Origin: Lepidostoma basale
Lineage: Eukaryota > Arthropoda > Insecta > Trichoptera > Lepidostomatidae
Length of the DNA: 64,000 nt
NCBI GenBank assembly: GCA_022606425.2
Contig: JAHDVF020000500.1
Coordinates: 62,001-126,000 of the forward strand
Direction of reading: 5' to 3'
The notes beneath the pieces were generated by a model. It searched no databases. It worked only from the letters and a program-made list of their open reading frames with translations, and was not told the origin of the DNA. Position numbers and translations under genes: made by a program. Positions 20,906 through 31,377 of the stretch are shown piece by piece (positions within the stretch are counted from its first letter, which is position 1; the number at the start of each line of letters is the position of its first letter).

Positions 20906-21605
20906 ATCCATAAATAATTTCAAATCTCAAATTTTCAACAGTTAATAATTAATTTAATTAATTTTCCCCGACGCCACTGCAGCGAATGTGGTGACGAAAT
21001 ATGGCTCTGAAAATAAACCGACATAATTGACGCTGAAAGAGATGATGTCAAAACTTTCGCCTAATTAACGTTCAGTACAAAGTTGGAACTTGGATACAAC
21101 GTGTTCCTAACAATATGCGTAATGAGAAGGAGTTATTACGACAAGGATACGAATTAAATGTCCAAAATCAGATCAAATAATTTCCTTAAAAAATTACAGA
21201 TGTAATCATTCTAACAAATGTACATTGGGTGTCTCTTTTGTTTTTTGTCGCAGTTTTTTCATTCGGCAGTTGTTTTATTTTTGTACAAAGTTAAAATTTA
21301 TTTCAGAATTATTTTTGTGGTCTCACCTCCACCCACACTTCTAAGACAAGCAGTTTCGACTTACCAATATGCCATAATGAGCAAGGTTATCGGAATACAA
21401 ATATTATATTCGCTATTCTTTTTGAGTTTACTCCATTTATCTATATAAATAAAAACCAAAGTGTGTTATTGTGAAGACCATTTACTCGGTTAATCCTGAA
21501 CAGATCCTTGGGAAACTTTCAGAATTGATTAAGTGGAATCCGGCGGTGGTTATAGGTATATTTTTGTTACGAATCAAGCTCTAATTTATTATAAATATAG
21601 AATTA
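20906..21605. other. AT-rich non-coding DNA
   Basis: No gene or repeat is recognised. An open frame at 21218-21448 has no domain that I recognise. Confidence 0.45.
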
Positions 21606-21609
21606 TAAT

Positions 21610-21785
21610 GGTTGGTAGACGTGATGGGGTATGTAGGAATTGCTGAAAGGTATTCTATAAAACATCACGAAAAGCCAAACTGCCTAACATCAGCAGAAAT
21701 ACCAACAAGTTCTTTTTCCTAGCGTTCACGGGTGATTTTTAAGTTCTGCGAATCCCAGGTAATGTGACAACTGACAATACTATCA
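21610..21785 (+). mobile_element. Family X fragment
   Basis: GATGGGGTATGTAGGAATTG, CAGCAGAAATACCAACAAGT-like, TTTTCCTAGCGTTCACGG and GCGAATCCCAGGTAATGTG line up with 19240-19395. This copy is diverged and stops before the 3' half. Confidence 0.55.
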
Positions 21786-22189
21786 GTGTCAAAACGGATT
21801 GTGAGAGAGTGAATGGTTATGTCCGACGCCAAATACTCGCATTTGCACCTACCCGGCTAAGTAAGATAAGGCAAGTCCAATTTCATAGATTTTTATATTA
21901 CATCTTTAATGCGAAAATCTATGGTTTTGTCATATATCATAGATCTTGGCGTCCGAGCAATGATTTCGAGTTCCAATCTCAAATTATTATTTAGAGTAAA
22001 ACTTGACAATAGATGGCTCTGCATGTTTATTGCATTCGATTTTTTTAAGTAATTATATGATATGGAATAAGATTAGAACTCAAGATCTGCTTCAAGAACT
22101 TAAATTTTCAAAATAAATTAAATTTGCCTTCTTCTTCTTGATTTAGGTATTTTATTGTGTTATTCTCTGAGTTAAGATCCTTTTTTTCC

Positions 22190-23000
22190 CCTTTTTATGG
22201 GCTCATGAAACATATGTACGAGATAATCAATCCTTCCAGAAGATTTGGTCTGGGTTGGGTAGCTTATGAAAAACTAGATCATGTACTAAACCCCAAAAAC
22301 ATCACCATGAATCACAAAAGAAAAATCTATGAGACATGCATTCTCTCGTTGATTACATATGGAATGGAAACTGTTGTATTCACAGCCAATACCATACACA
22401 AGCTGAAATGCACACAATGGACTATGGAGAGACAAAAGCTTGGCATAAGTCTAAGGGACAAAATATCCAATACCGAAAACAAAAACCGGACAAAGCTTGT
22501 CGATATAATGAATTGTGTAGCCAAAGTGGAAATGGGCAGGACATGTTGCCAGACAGGGAACAGAGAGATGGGCACCCAGAGTCTTGGCGTGGAGACCGTG
22601 GGAGGAAAAAAGGAACATCGGTCGACCCCAAAAAAGATGGACTGACCACAGTGGCGGTACTCCCATAGAAGCCTAGAAGCCCGGCATACGTAAGAAATTT
22701 TAAATCAAAACCTCCGAATCTAAGTAATCGTGCCCCTGCATAGACCAGCAACCCACCAAATAACCTTCCAGCAATGTTCCTATCAGACGTAAGAGGAATA
22801 GCCACAAGAGCCGAACCTCTGTTAGCCAGAAGAGGTTTTGATTCAAAATTTCTTACGCAAGCCGGGCTTCTGGGCTTCTACTGGAGTAACGCCACTGGCT
22901 GACCACCTAATTCAAGTCGGGGGAAGAAGATGGATGATGGACGCACGCTATAGATAAAAATTGAGAACGTTTAAAGAGGCCTACATCCAAGGCTAAAAAA
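22190..23000 (+). pseudogene. LINE R copy interrupted by a hAT MITE
   Basis: The frame from 22157 includes SRRFGLGWVAYEKLDHVLNP, then KRKIYETCILSLITYGMETV, LGISLRDKISNTENKNRTKL and VDIMNCVAK. These are the segments downstream of the catalytic core of an RTE-like protein. The MITE at 22649-22897 splits the GRPxKRWTDD block: RSTPKKMD lies before it and TD-H-L-IQVG after it. The end, FKEAYIQG-like and GAAGAAGAAT, is at 22975-23010. Confidence 0.75.
22649..22897. mobile_element. hAT-type MITE, 249 bp
   Basis: It starts CAGTGGCGGTACTCC and ends GGAGTAACGCCACTG, as imperfect inverted ends. Inverted similarity goes further in (AGAAGCCCGGC and AAATTTCTTACG blocks). The flanking 8 bp are ACTGACCA (22641-22648) and GCTGACCA (22898-22905), a 7-of-8 match and the right size for hAT. 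No transposase frame is present. Confidence 0.8.
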
Positions 23001-23041
23001 GAAGAAGAATCAATCATTGTTAATGATTGATTCTTCTTCTT
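22999..23041. repeat. Perfect hairpin at a LINE tail
   Basis: Arms of 20 bp (22999-23018 and 23022-23041) are exact inverted copies around three bases. The left arm begins with the GAAGAAGAAT tail of the LINE R copy. The right arm ends where SINE1 begins. Confidence 0.9.
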
Positions 23042-23238
23042 GACGACCTTCGTGGGAGAGTGGTAAGAGCTCTGACTGGCATACCAAAGGTTCCAGGTTC
23101 GATTCCCGGCGATGGCAGTGTGATTGTCACACTGTCTTTGGTCTGGTGTAGAATTCTCGTGACAAAAAAATGGTGATGGTTTCGCTAACTATCACATGTC
23201 ACGAGAACCAATATATCAGCTTAAAAATAAATTGTATA
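23042..23238 (+). mobile_element. SINE1 copy
   Basis: The head GACGACCTTCGTGGGAGAGT holds a tRNA Ser/Leu-like box A, and box B GGTTCGATTCC is perfect at 23096-23106. The shared body follows (GTGTGATTGTCACACTGTCT, TCTGGTGTAGAATTCTCGTG, ATCACATGTCACGAGAA) and ends with AAATAAATTGTATA. A body of about 120 bp after the tRNA part is common to all SINE1 copies. Confidence 0.85.
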
Positions 23239-24230
23239 AATTCAATGTAACATTGTTAATACAAAGAAAAGCTGCTTATGCATATTTACGAAAGACCTAC
23301 GTAATATGAGTTTCGTTTATTAATTTCCGAACGGTGTTTTTTCGTTATAAAAACATGAGGATCTTGACCTTGCGTGCGGGACACGCGTTATGCATTCGCC
23401 ATTAAAAACATGTTTCACAATTCAAAGTGGGATCTATTTATGTTGGAAAATGACCCTCACGGAGTCTGCGACGGGCTGCCGCCGCGAATAACCGCGCCCC
23501 GCAGTTTGTGACCAAAAATCCATTAACACAAAAAATAATCATTTTCTCCAGTACTTTAAGATCGCTTCCGTGACGTCATTTCGGCTTGAGTGGTATCAGC
23601 TTTTAAAATCAAAGCTACGCGGGATTTTTTCGGAGCGTAGGCAGGTACCGACGGTGGATCCAAACCAAATATTTATTTAATAAAAATAAGTTAATTCTTA
23701 TACAACAAAAAAACTCTTTCCAGCAATTTAAATTATTTACACGGAAATGTCTGTTTTATTTCCCGAATAAAGAATTTTTTAGTCTCAATACATTAAATCT
23801 TTTTATTGAGGTTTGTTCCCCTGAAATTATTTATGTGGGTCTGTAAATAATTTATATTTAGTCCAAAAATGCATGTGAATGATATGAAATCTTAAATAAA
23901 CAAATCGTTTAAACTTTTCCATCCGTAAATAACCTTTCTGATTTTATTTTAAAATAAATATGAAATGTTCAAGAAAAAATATTAAATATAATATATAAAA
24001 AAGATCCTTGCGAATTTATATATGTACATTATATATATGTTTTAAATCATTTTTAATCGATTCGTTAGTAAATATACCTACTGCTGTTTTGTGAAAATGT
24101 TGTATTAATATGGTATTTGAAAAAAATCGTTCGAGAATATTAATATTATAAAAACAACTTATTTAAAATAGTAACGTTGTTTTTTTAACTCTTGTTAGCT
24201 GTTCAGTGTAAATAATGATAATATAATAAT
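23239..24230. other. Mostly AT-rich DNA with one GC-richer block
   Basis: Bases 23440-23660 are less AT-rich and contain TGACGTCA (23571-23578), a GCTGCCGCCGCG stretch and CCGCGCCCCGCAG. They may be regulatory. The rest shows no gene or repeat. Confidence 0.4.
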
Positions 24231-24234
24231 ATAA

Positions 24235-24770
24235 TAAATTGGATAATTTATAGAGCGCCATTTTTATGAATTACTCATCTCAAGGGCGCTGTAAAAAGTG
24301 CTCCGTTTTATGAACTAGTTAAAAATAAACATATTTAGAATGAGGGCTGCACCCAACGCAGTCGATCAACCCTTCTTTTAAGGAAAGGATAAATAAAAAA
24401 TGTGCGTTTTGAGTCTCGATCTGAACTCTGACTGATTCTCAATGCACTTAAGGTCAGCTGGAAGATTGTTCCAGGCTGAAGGGCCGGCTACCGCGAAGGC
24501 TCGGTCGCCAAAGTTTGTGCTAGGACAGCGTTTTGGCATAGTCAATCTACCGAAGTCTTAGCTGATCGCAATGTAGACTGTTCAGGTTCAGGTTCTCGTT
24601 GATGCACAGTTCAGATATATAAGCTGGTGCCATACCATGCAACGTCTTGAAGACCGTCCGGCAGAGCTTGTATTGTATCCTTTCTGGACATTTCAGCCAG
24701 TGGAGCTCCTCAAGATGCTGTGTTATGTGACCACTCTTCGGCACACCTCTTATCAGTCTAGTGCATAATG
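24235..24770 (-). pseudogene. CR1/L2-like LINE C-terminal region
   Basis: The minus strand encodes HITQHLEELHWLKCPERIQY, KLCRTVFKTLHGMAPAYISE and L, then after a frame change GDRAFAVAGPSAWNNLPADL followed by KCIENQSEFRSRLKTH. This is the classic L2/CR1 ending (LxWLPxxxRIxYK ... LHGxAPxYL ... FxxAGPxxWNxLP). The 3' untranslated part has GCGCCCTTGAGATGAGTAAT and a TGGCGCTCTATAAATTATCC block. Stops separate the segments. Confidence 0.85.
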
Positions 24771-24906
24771 TGGAGACTATAAGATGACAGCGATCTGCCG
24801 AAGCAAATCGGAACCAGTAAAATACGTGGAAAAAAAATCTTTATTTAAATTTTATGTTTTTCCTCATTTTCATTCGTAACCTAGTTAGTAATTAAACCAT
24901 ATACAC

Positions 24907-24982
24907 TAGCGTCCATGGCAAGCTAGTTTCATTGGCCCATCCCTATGAAACGAGCTTGCCTTAGACGCTAAGAAGAAGATCA
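24907..24982. repeat. Imperfect hairpin followed by GAAGAAG
   Basis: Arms of 26 bp at 24907-24932 and 24945-24970 pair with three mismatches around a 12-base loop. AGAAGAAGAT follows directly. The GAA-type tail suggests a retroposed piece. Confidence 0.7.
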
Positions 24983-24989
24983 AATTAAT

Positions 24990-25727
24990 TATACATTCGA
25001 GATATTGAAAAAATACAATTCTACGAATAATTTAGGCTATGTTAAAGTTGTATCTATATGTTCTATGAATCCATCTTCGCACGATGATTGACGATCACTT
25101 TGAGTACTACAATCAAGACAATAAGCTGATCTAAATATTGTGGCAGACGTCTGACCCTACCATATTCATAGGTCCAATAACCAAAAATCTCATCCCTTCA
25201 ATTTTCCTTTCAAAATGTCCCCAAAATACATAAAACTAATCACTCATATAATGAAATATCAAATAAATTCCAAATAAACCATAGACAGCGCGTTTTATAT
25301 TTAACATCGATTGTTTTCAATTTTTAAAGAAATGTGTTTAAGCTGTCTTAATTCTGTGTTCCATGCTTAAAATGAAAATATTTTAATGTCTATTTTTATT
25401 CTAACACCCACAGTCAAACTACGGCTGACCCAACATAAGCACTATCGATCAATATAGATAACACACTTAGTATAATCATATCAAAACACGACTAAGCTCT
25501 ATCCTACCTTGACAGCCGTGTTTTTCGCGTCTAAACCTCATAAAACCTATCAATCAATAACATTTTCTATGTAGCATAACCACACTACAAAGTAATATTT
25601 ACGCTTACGAATCTAAATAAAATGCTCTGTTTACGATAATAGTTATCAAAATAGATCAAGAGTGTGTCCAGGTATATCATAATTATATGATAATACATTT
25701 TTATTTATTCAAGATTTCCTTATTTTC
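24990..25727. other. AT-rich non-coding DNA
   Basis: No gene or repeat is recognised. Confidence 0.5.
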
Positions 25728-25741
25728 GTATCTTCTTCTTC

Positions 25742-26283
25742 GATTCGAGAAAGAAGTCGACCGAAGAATTCAGTTGGGTTGGGCGACTATTGGAAAATTA
25801 CGTCATGTTCTCACCTCTAAAATACCACAATGCCTCAAGACTAAAGTCTTCAACCACTGCGTCTTGCCAGTCATGACGTACGGAGCCGAGACGTGGACAC
25901 TGACGGAAGGTCTAGTCTACAAATTCAAGGTCGCCCAACGCGCCATGGAAAGAGCCATGCTTGGAATAACCTTGAGGATTTAGAAACGTAAATTCGTCAA
26001 CAAACCAAGGTGACTGAGGTGGTTCTGAGGATGGGCGGGCTGAAGTGGCGATGGGCTGGCCATATCTGTCGGAGAACCGACGGCCGATGGGGGAGACGTG
26101 TTCTGGAGTGAAGACCGCGTACAGGATTCCGCAGAGTTGGACGTCCCCTTGCCCGCTGGACCGACGATATGAAGAGGATTGCTGGACCTGGATGGATGGG
26201 AGCGGCAATGGATAGGGGGTGGTGGCGTGCTTTGGAAGAGGCCTACATTCAGCAGTGGATGATAGACGGCTGATGATGATGAT
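25742..26283 (+). pseudogene. LINE R copy with 14-bp TSD and TGA-repeat tail
   Basis: The TSD GTATCTTCTTCTTC is at 25728-25741 and 26284-26297. The frame begins at the first base: RFEKEVDRRIQLGWATIGKL, RHVLTSKIPQCLKTKVFNHC, VLPVMTYGAETWTLTEGLVY. It then reads AQRAMERAMLGITLRI and stops at 25981, where a further frame gives WRWAGHICRRTDGRWGRRVL. The end PTFSSG-like plus CTGATGATGATGATG is the tail. The target was the GAA tail of the minus-strand LINE at 26283-26540. It is 5'-truncated, with no RT catalytic motifs. Confidence 0.85.
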
Positions 26284-26540
26284 GTATCTTCTTCTTCTTC
26301 ACCCTTTTCCCTCCACTGCTGGATAAAGGCCTCTTCCACTAGCCTGGTCGTTCCAGTTATTCGGGCAATGTCATCATTCCATCTTTTAGATGCCCACCCG
26401 ACACTCCTTTTATTCGTCCAATGCTTCCATTGAAGTATTCTAGATGTCCACCAGGTGCTGCTGAGTTTCCTAATGTCCAGCTCATTCCCACTTCACTATA
26501 GCTGTACGATCCATGATGTCGGCAACTTTGGTTCAGCATT
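26284..26540 (-). pseudogene. LINE R-type C-terminal fragment
   Basis: The minus strand encodes SGGHLKDGMMTLPE then (other frame) EEAFIQQWREKGEEEE. The final EEAFIQQWRE and GAAGAAGAAG tail match LINE R ends such as 45546-45975. The TSD of the previous element lies inside its tail, so this copy is older. Confidence 0.7.
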
Positions 26541-26809
26541 CGTTCATTCGTTCATTTACTGCTTTAAAATTATCTGCATTCATAGGTTTAACCACATTTT
26601 GAAAATCGATATTTTAATATTGATTTTCAATAATTAGATACTAATATGATTTGAACACGAGTACATATCAATAAATGGTAAGAAATTTGAACAAGTTGGC
26701 AATATTAATTATCAGAAAAATAAATAAACAAGCGATTAAAAGAGGAGAAAGACATCGAAAGGAGAAGTGGTGTTGTATGTGGTACTCAGCCTCAATATAC
26801 ATCTGTAAC

Positions 26810-26870
26810 ATTTTAATGAAAACGTCTGTTTTCTAGAAGTTTTATTTTATGTTAACGGAATCATCTCATC
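26810..26870 (-). mobile_element. Family B arm fragment
   Basis: TTTTAATGAAAACGTCTGTT, then TTCTAGAAGTTTTATTTTAT, matches the outer arm of family B. The core is missing. Confidence 0.55.
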
Positions 26871-26934
26871 GTTGTCCAAGAATCAATAAATAATCATATA
26901 ATACTTCAAAAAAACTTGCGAAATAGAGGATAAT

Positions 26935-27150
26935 GTTCAGTGGAGTAGATCCAGAAGAAGATACTGGAGGGACCATGTAGCCCGAATGGATGGTGTCAGA
27001 CTTGCATATACAGCCGCTTATGAAATCCCTTCCAGACACCGCTCACCTGGAAGACCGCATGAGAGATGGAGGGACAGCTAGACCTCATCATCAGATCAGA
27101 CATGATTTCTGTGTCACAGATCGTCAGATCAGAAAAAGAAGAAGATAATA
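26935..27150 (+). pseudogene. LINE E 3' end
   Basis: The sequence is close to 7450-7682: the coding part for WSRSRRRYWRDHVARMDGVR, then PGRPHERWRDS-like codons, the end TCACAGATCGTCAGATC, and a short AAAAAGAAGAAGA tail. It is 5'-truncated within the C-terminal domain. Confidence 0.7.
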
Positions 27151-27204
27151 CTTCAGCGTTTCAATCCTTATTCACTAATAAAAAAGTGAATTATTACAAT
27201 ATTA

Positions 27205-27440
27205 CGTTATTACAGAGAGATATGTGAGGTTGAGGATATTATAAGATGGAGCAGACAGCGAAAAAGGGACTGGTACGGTCATGTTCAAAGAATGGACACC
27301 ACCAGACTGCATAATCAGCCTCATGGGACTCGTCCTCGTGGAATACCTCCTAAAAGATGGAAGGACAGCTGGGAATCTACCTCACAGGAGCAGCAACACT
27401 CTGGAGAACAGACCACATAGGTCTTCAATTAGGAAAAAGA
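27205..27440 (+). pseudogene. LINE F 3' end
   Basis: It encodes REICEVEDIIRWSRQRKRDW, YGHVQRMDTTR and LHNQPHGTRPRGIPPKRWKD, in more than one frame, and ends GACCACATAGGTCTTCAATT and an AAAAAGAATAAGAA tail. It is the plus-strand counterpart of 11085-11660. Confidence 0.7.
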
Positions 27441-27850
27441 ATAAGAACACAATATTTAAATATAAAAATCAAAATTTTCAACCGTCGTGAAATCAATTTT
27501 TTATTTGAATTAATATATATATATATTGAGTATTTAATGTTACAAAATTATTCACACTATTAACTTTAGCATCTCTTTAATATACGAGTATACTTATAGA
27601 TTACTTGTAATTAATTATTGTTGTTGTGGCAGAAATCGATTCATTGGGCAATTTGTGAACAATTAAAGCCATTAATAAAGCAATTACGAGTTACTCGAGG
27701 GGAGAGAATAGTTGTAAATTAGATTAATTAATAAATCATTCTCCATAGATGGCGTTAGTGGGTCGGTTGTATAGGTTAATTCTTGAAAAAAAAATTCACT
27801 AGTGCACCAAATTTACATAGATGGCTGACTGAAACTGCCACGTGAAGATA
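27441..27850. other. AT-rich non-coding DNA
   Basis: No gene or repeat is recognised. Confidence 0.5.
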
Positions 27851-27854
27851 AATA

Positions 27855-28060
27855 TGGATTTTGAATTATATATACATCTTCCAAAAATGTGTCATGCATG
27901 ATCACAAATAACAAAGGTGGAATGGGGAATGTTGTAATTACATAAAGCGTGCGCTTAACCTAACCAATGACAGGTCATAAGTCCTGTAAACACCTTGATC
28001 ATCCATGTTCAGTTTCCAGTTTACGTCTTCGTCTCTATTGAGATACAATTAAAATTTTAA
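27855..28060 (+). mobile_element. Family C repeat, single arm
   Basis: GGTGGAATGGGGAATGTTGT, CATAAAGCGTGCGCTTAACC, CAATGACAGGTCATAAGTCC, a CATGTTCAGTTTCC block and CGTCTCTATTGAGATACAAT match the foldback at 55165-57775 in the same order. That copy has two inverted arms and is the host of the Penelope-like insertion. This copy shows the uninterrupted sequence across that insertion point. Confidence 0.7.
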
Positions 28061-28249
28061 TTAATTAATGTTTTTCCCTTGAGGCCAAAACTAAATGCAC
28101 TATTAATCGGACAAAAAGTATTTAAATTCAGGCATACATGAGTCATCCCTTAAGCAAAAACGCTTTTACTTAATATTTTCGGGGATTTAGCGAACAACGA
28201 TATATCTTTGTTTAGCATTATAACAGTTAAACTGGGGCATAAATATAGG

Positions 28250-28400
28250 TATCTTCTTATTCGTCTACTACTTCGTGTTCCACTCCTATCGGAGTTTGGA
28301 CTACATCAAGGCTTTTTCTAGCCTTGACAGCTAGCAGCTCTAAACAGGAAAATTGTGCTGCAACTGAACCAATCTCTAAGTTTTTCTAGACCAAATTTTC
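28250..28400 (-). pseudogene. LINE K C-terminal fragment
   Basis: Minus-strand codons give LEKLRDWFSCSTIFLFRAAS, then, out of frame, a run toward GAACACGAAG and AAGAAGATA. The pattern matches 18585-18730. Confidence 0.5.
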
Positions 28401-29060
28401 TTTTGTTTACGTATGTAGTCAGCTTTTATAAAAGATAAAAGAGATTTAAGAATCCATGCTAAACTGAGCTAGTTTAATTTATTTAATTCCAACATTTTAA
28501 TGTTACAATTATCTGATTCGATCCGAGAGTATGTGGCTGATAGCCGGAATCTTTATTTTAAACGAAAATTGTTTATTTAAACATTTTTAAAATCTTTAAA
28601 TAAACAATTTCCGTATTGTTGCTATAACCAAACCAAACCTTATAACCAAACCTTGAAATAACTTCTTATTTTTCGTGTGTTGAATTTGTGGAACTTCCAA
28701 TCCACATTGTATGTAATGTAAATAAATAGTTTAGGTATATTACATATATTTTAAATGTTTAAACTGTGGGGAAATTCCATATTTGTATTGTTTTAAGCTG
28801 AAGAATTCCTTGGCCGGAATTTTAATCCCTTAATTCCTACGAGAGTTTATGTTTTTATGATTCAATGGGAATGTTTCCTTTCCATTGTTTGAAATGGGTA
28901 TTCCATTTTTTCGCTCCCATAGTAGACACACAGAGGGTGCTCGTGTAGTCGGTACTTAGGTATAGAGTTCTTCGAATAATTTTGCAATTTAATTCTCAAA
29001 AAGAGATTTCAAAAATGGAATAGATTTTATTATGTTTCATAGTTGTATGTATATTCTGGC
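28401..29060. other. AT-rich non-coding DNA
   Basis: No gene or repeat is recognised. Short inverted stretches occur near 28565-28610 (AAATTGTTTATTTAAA and reverse). Confidence 0.45.
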
Positions 29061-29074
29061 TAACTTAGGAAATA

Positions 29075-29280
29075 AAAGAGGTTACCTTCCCTTAGCTAGT
29101 GTGTCTCGGTTTTGTGACGCCGAAGATACACCTTACGCCCTCTCCCTGTCTGCTATGACCCTGGTGGTCAGTGATCACATAGCCCGGGTCTACCTAAACC
29201 ACTCTAGGAAGCCAGGAAGTAGGACTTACTGGAAGTCTTGCAGTAATTATGCAAGATGGCGTTTCACAGCATTTACTTAC
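29075..29280 (-). mobile_element. Family X fragment
   Basis: GGTTACCTTCCCTTAGCTAG, then CTCTCCCTGTCTGCTATG are the reverse of 19415-19485. It lies just upstream of a minus-strand LINE A 3' end. Confidence 0.55.
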
Positions 29281-29282
29281 TA

Positions 29283-29705
29283 ACTATCAAACCATCACGC
29301 CGTTTCTCCCAGGGCGGTAGGCGCAGAAGATAGACCACCCTACTGCTCTGTCCTGATAAACCTCTCTAGCTCTACATTCATACATCGTAACATGCACGCT
29401 CGTCGATTTTTCCAACATCGAATTGGATTCGAATTTGGTCATGCCATGCTTTCCTTGGTCTTCACTCACACTGCTCGTATATAACATTTTATCCATTCTT
29501 CTCTCATCCATTCGTCCCATATGTCCAAACCATCTAAGGGATCATTTTTTAAATTTTATTATGATATAATTATCTGCGTTACATTTCTTCCTTATTTCGT
29601 CATTCGATATTCTATCATATATCATTTACCCGCACATTCTTCTCGGTGATCTCATTTCTGCGGCATTTATCCTATTTTCATCATTTTTTGTCAGCTCCAA
29701 GCTTC
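29283..29705 (-). pseudogene. LINE A C-terminal region, SSVS subfamily
   Basis: The minus-strand frame reads MGRMDERRMDKMLYTSSVSE then DQGKHGMTKF, which is the RSRGRPRKTWHDQI block with a frameshifting deletion. Upstream are RISNDEIRKKC-like codons. The SSVS variant is shared with 16505-16890. Confidence 0.65.
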
Positions 29706-29907
29706 ACTTCAATTGATTCACAGCATTTTATAGAAACACATCTTCCAATAGGGCATGTCTCACCGTGGCAGTTCCAGTCATTCAAGTCCCAATAATAAAT
29801 CATTTAATTGAGTTAGATAAAAAAAGAGACATTAAAAGAATTATAACAAACCATATTGTATCGGTTTAATCACACATGAAAAATTAATCGTTTTTCTTCG
29901 TTCTGAA

Positions 29908-30035
29908 AGCACTTCTTCTTCTTCTCCGGCGTTACAACCCTTGGTGTGTCTTAGCCTTCTCCCAGTCTTGCTGCTCCATAACCTGACAGTCAACCACGGC
30001 ACCATCCTTCGCCCTGCAGCATTGTATTGATTATT
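29908..30035 (-). pseudogene. Short LINE-type C-terminal end
   Basis: The minus strand encodes CRAKDGAVVDCQVMEQQDWE then KAKTHQGL and a stop, with tail GAGAAGAAGAAG. The ending resembles 13880-14020. Confidence 0.5.
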
Positions 30036-30079
30036 AATTGATATCTTCGCCCTACTAATTGATTGATATCTGAAAGCAC

Positions 30080-30530
30080 TAGCGATTTAGAAAAAAATGG
30101 CATATTAGCCCTTAATTGGACCAAAGGAAAATAATTCCACTAAAAATATATCCATATTCCTAAAGAAATAAGTAAGTATTACCCACAAAATATTTTATAA
30201 ATAAAATAAACGAATTTTTCGATTACTTGAAAACAGACGAAATTCACAAAATTACATTATGGCATATATTTTTGTACTAGTACATTGAAAACAATATTAT
30301 TCAACATTATCATATTTTTTGTACTTTATTTGTAAAAAAAATACATGGTTTGGTTTCACTTATGTCCGTATTTTCTGATATTTCAATTCCCGTGAGGGTT
30401 TAGACTCCTAGCCTATATATTTTACTTTATAGCTGGGGTTGAAGCTTATAACTTTTCATACAGTCTATTCTACTTTATCCGTGAATCGATATTTTGCCGT
30501 TTCAAATGTCCGACTTCTAAATGTCTCAAC
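30080..30530. other. AT-rich non-coding DNA
   Basis: No gene or repeat is recognised. Confidence 0.5.
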
Positions 30531-30537
30531 GCTTATA

Positions 30538-31016
30538 ATTCTTCTTCTTCTTCTTCTTTTGATAGATCTGACGATCTGTGACACAGAAATCATATCTCGT
30601 CGGATGATGAGATCCAGCTGTCCCTCCATCTCTTAGGCGGTCTTCCAGGTGGGCGGTGTCCGGAAGGGATTTCATAGGCGGCTGTATATGCGAGTCTGTC
30701 ACCATCCATTCGGGCTACATGGTCCCTCCAGTATCTTCTTCTGGATCTACTCCACTGAACGATATCCTCTATTTCGCAGGTTTTTCTTATGTCTGCGTTG
30801 CGGACACGATCTCGGAGGGTTTTTCCAGTAATTGATCTTAGGACCTTCATCTCCGATGTTCTTAGTAGTCCCTTGGTTCGCACAGTGTCAGCCCGCGTCT
30901 CTACAGCGTACGTCATGATGGGTCGCACGCATGTTTTGTAGATTCTGATCTTGCTGTCGATACGCATGTGCTTGTTTTTCCAGACCAGATTCTTCAGGCA
31001 TCCTGACACGGCAGAG
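30538..31016 (-). pseudogene. LINE E, longest and least damaged copy
   Basis: A 139-codon minus-strand frame (31009-30590) is intact: NLVWKNKHMRIDSKIRIYKT, CVRPIMTYAVETRADTVRTK, LLRTSEMKVLRSITGKTLRD, RVRNADIRKTCEIEDIVQWS, YWRDHVARMDGDR and PPGRPPKRWRDSW. It is the region downstream of the reverse transcriptase core in an RTE-like protein, so the enzyme itself is absent. The 3' tail is a GAAGAAGAAGAAG run at 30540-30558. A 7-bp GCTTATA at 30531-30537 and 31017-31023 is a plausible TSD. The unbroken frame suggests a young insertion. Confidence 0.8.
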
Positions 31017-31023
31017 GCTTATA

Positions 31024-31375
31024 CGATTTAATATTTCTTGATATACAGACTTGGGAAATGTATTAAATCCAAGCCAATGAACTCATCCCATAATGTGTTC
31101 TAACAAGAGGTTACAAGTTATGAGTCGTTAATTCACCATATATTATATAATCATCCATGTAGATAACAAATCATTAGAAATTGGTATAAATTAATATACA
31201 AACACTCTGTATTCAATAATAAACAGACAGTCAAATTCCAAGAGAATATTACTGTATTTCAATGCGATTGTTTATAGTACCTACTCGTTATTAACTAGTT
31301 CAAATTTCCCATGAAATAGAGAGATATTGATTATAATTCTGTTGAATATGAATGTTCTTTTCTTCTATATTCGCC
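31024..31375. other. AT-rich non-coding DNA
   Basis: No gene or repeat is recognised. Confidence 0.5.
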
Positions 31376-31377
31376 TT

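Noticed and set aside
21218..21448. 76-codon frame with hydrophobic residues
   Set aside because: It is AT-rich, has no domain or context, and hydrophobic residues are expected from T-rich codons.
22422..22805. 127-codon minus-strand frame
   Set aside because: It lies antisense to LINE R and runs into the MITE, so it is a shadow.
23042..23120. Possible tRNA gene
   Set aside because: The tRNA-like head cannot form a full tRNA cloverleaf and is followed by a body repeated in seven other places. It is SINE1.
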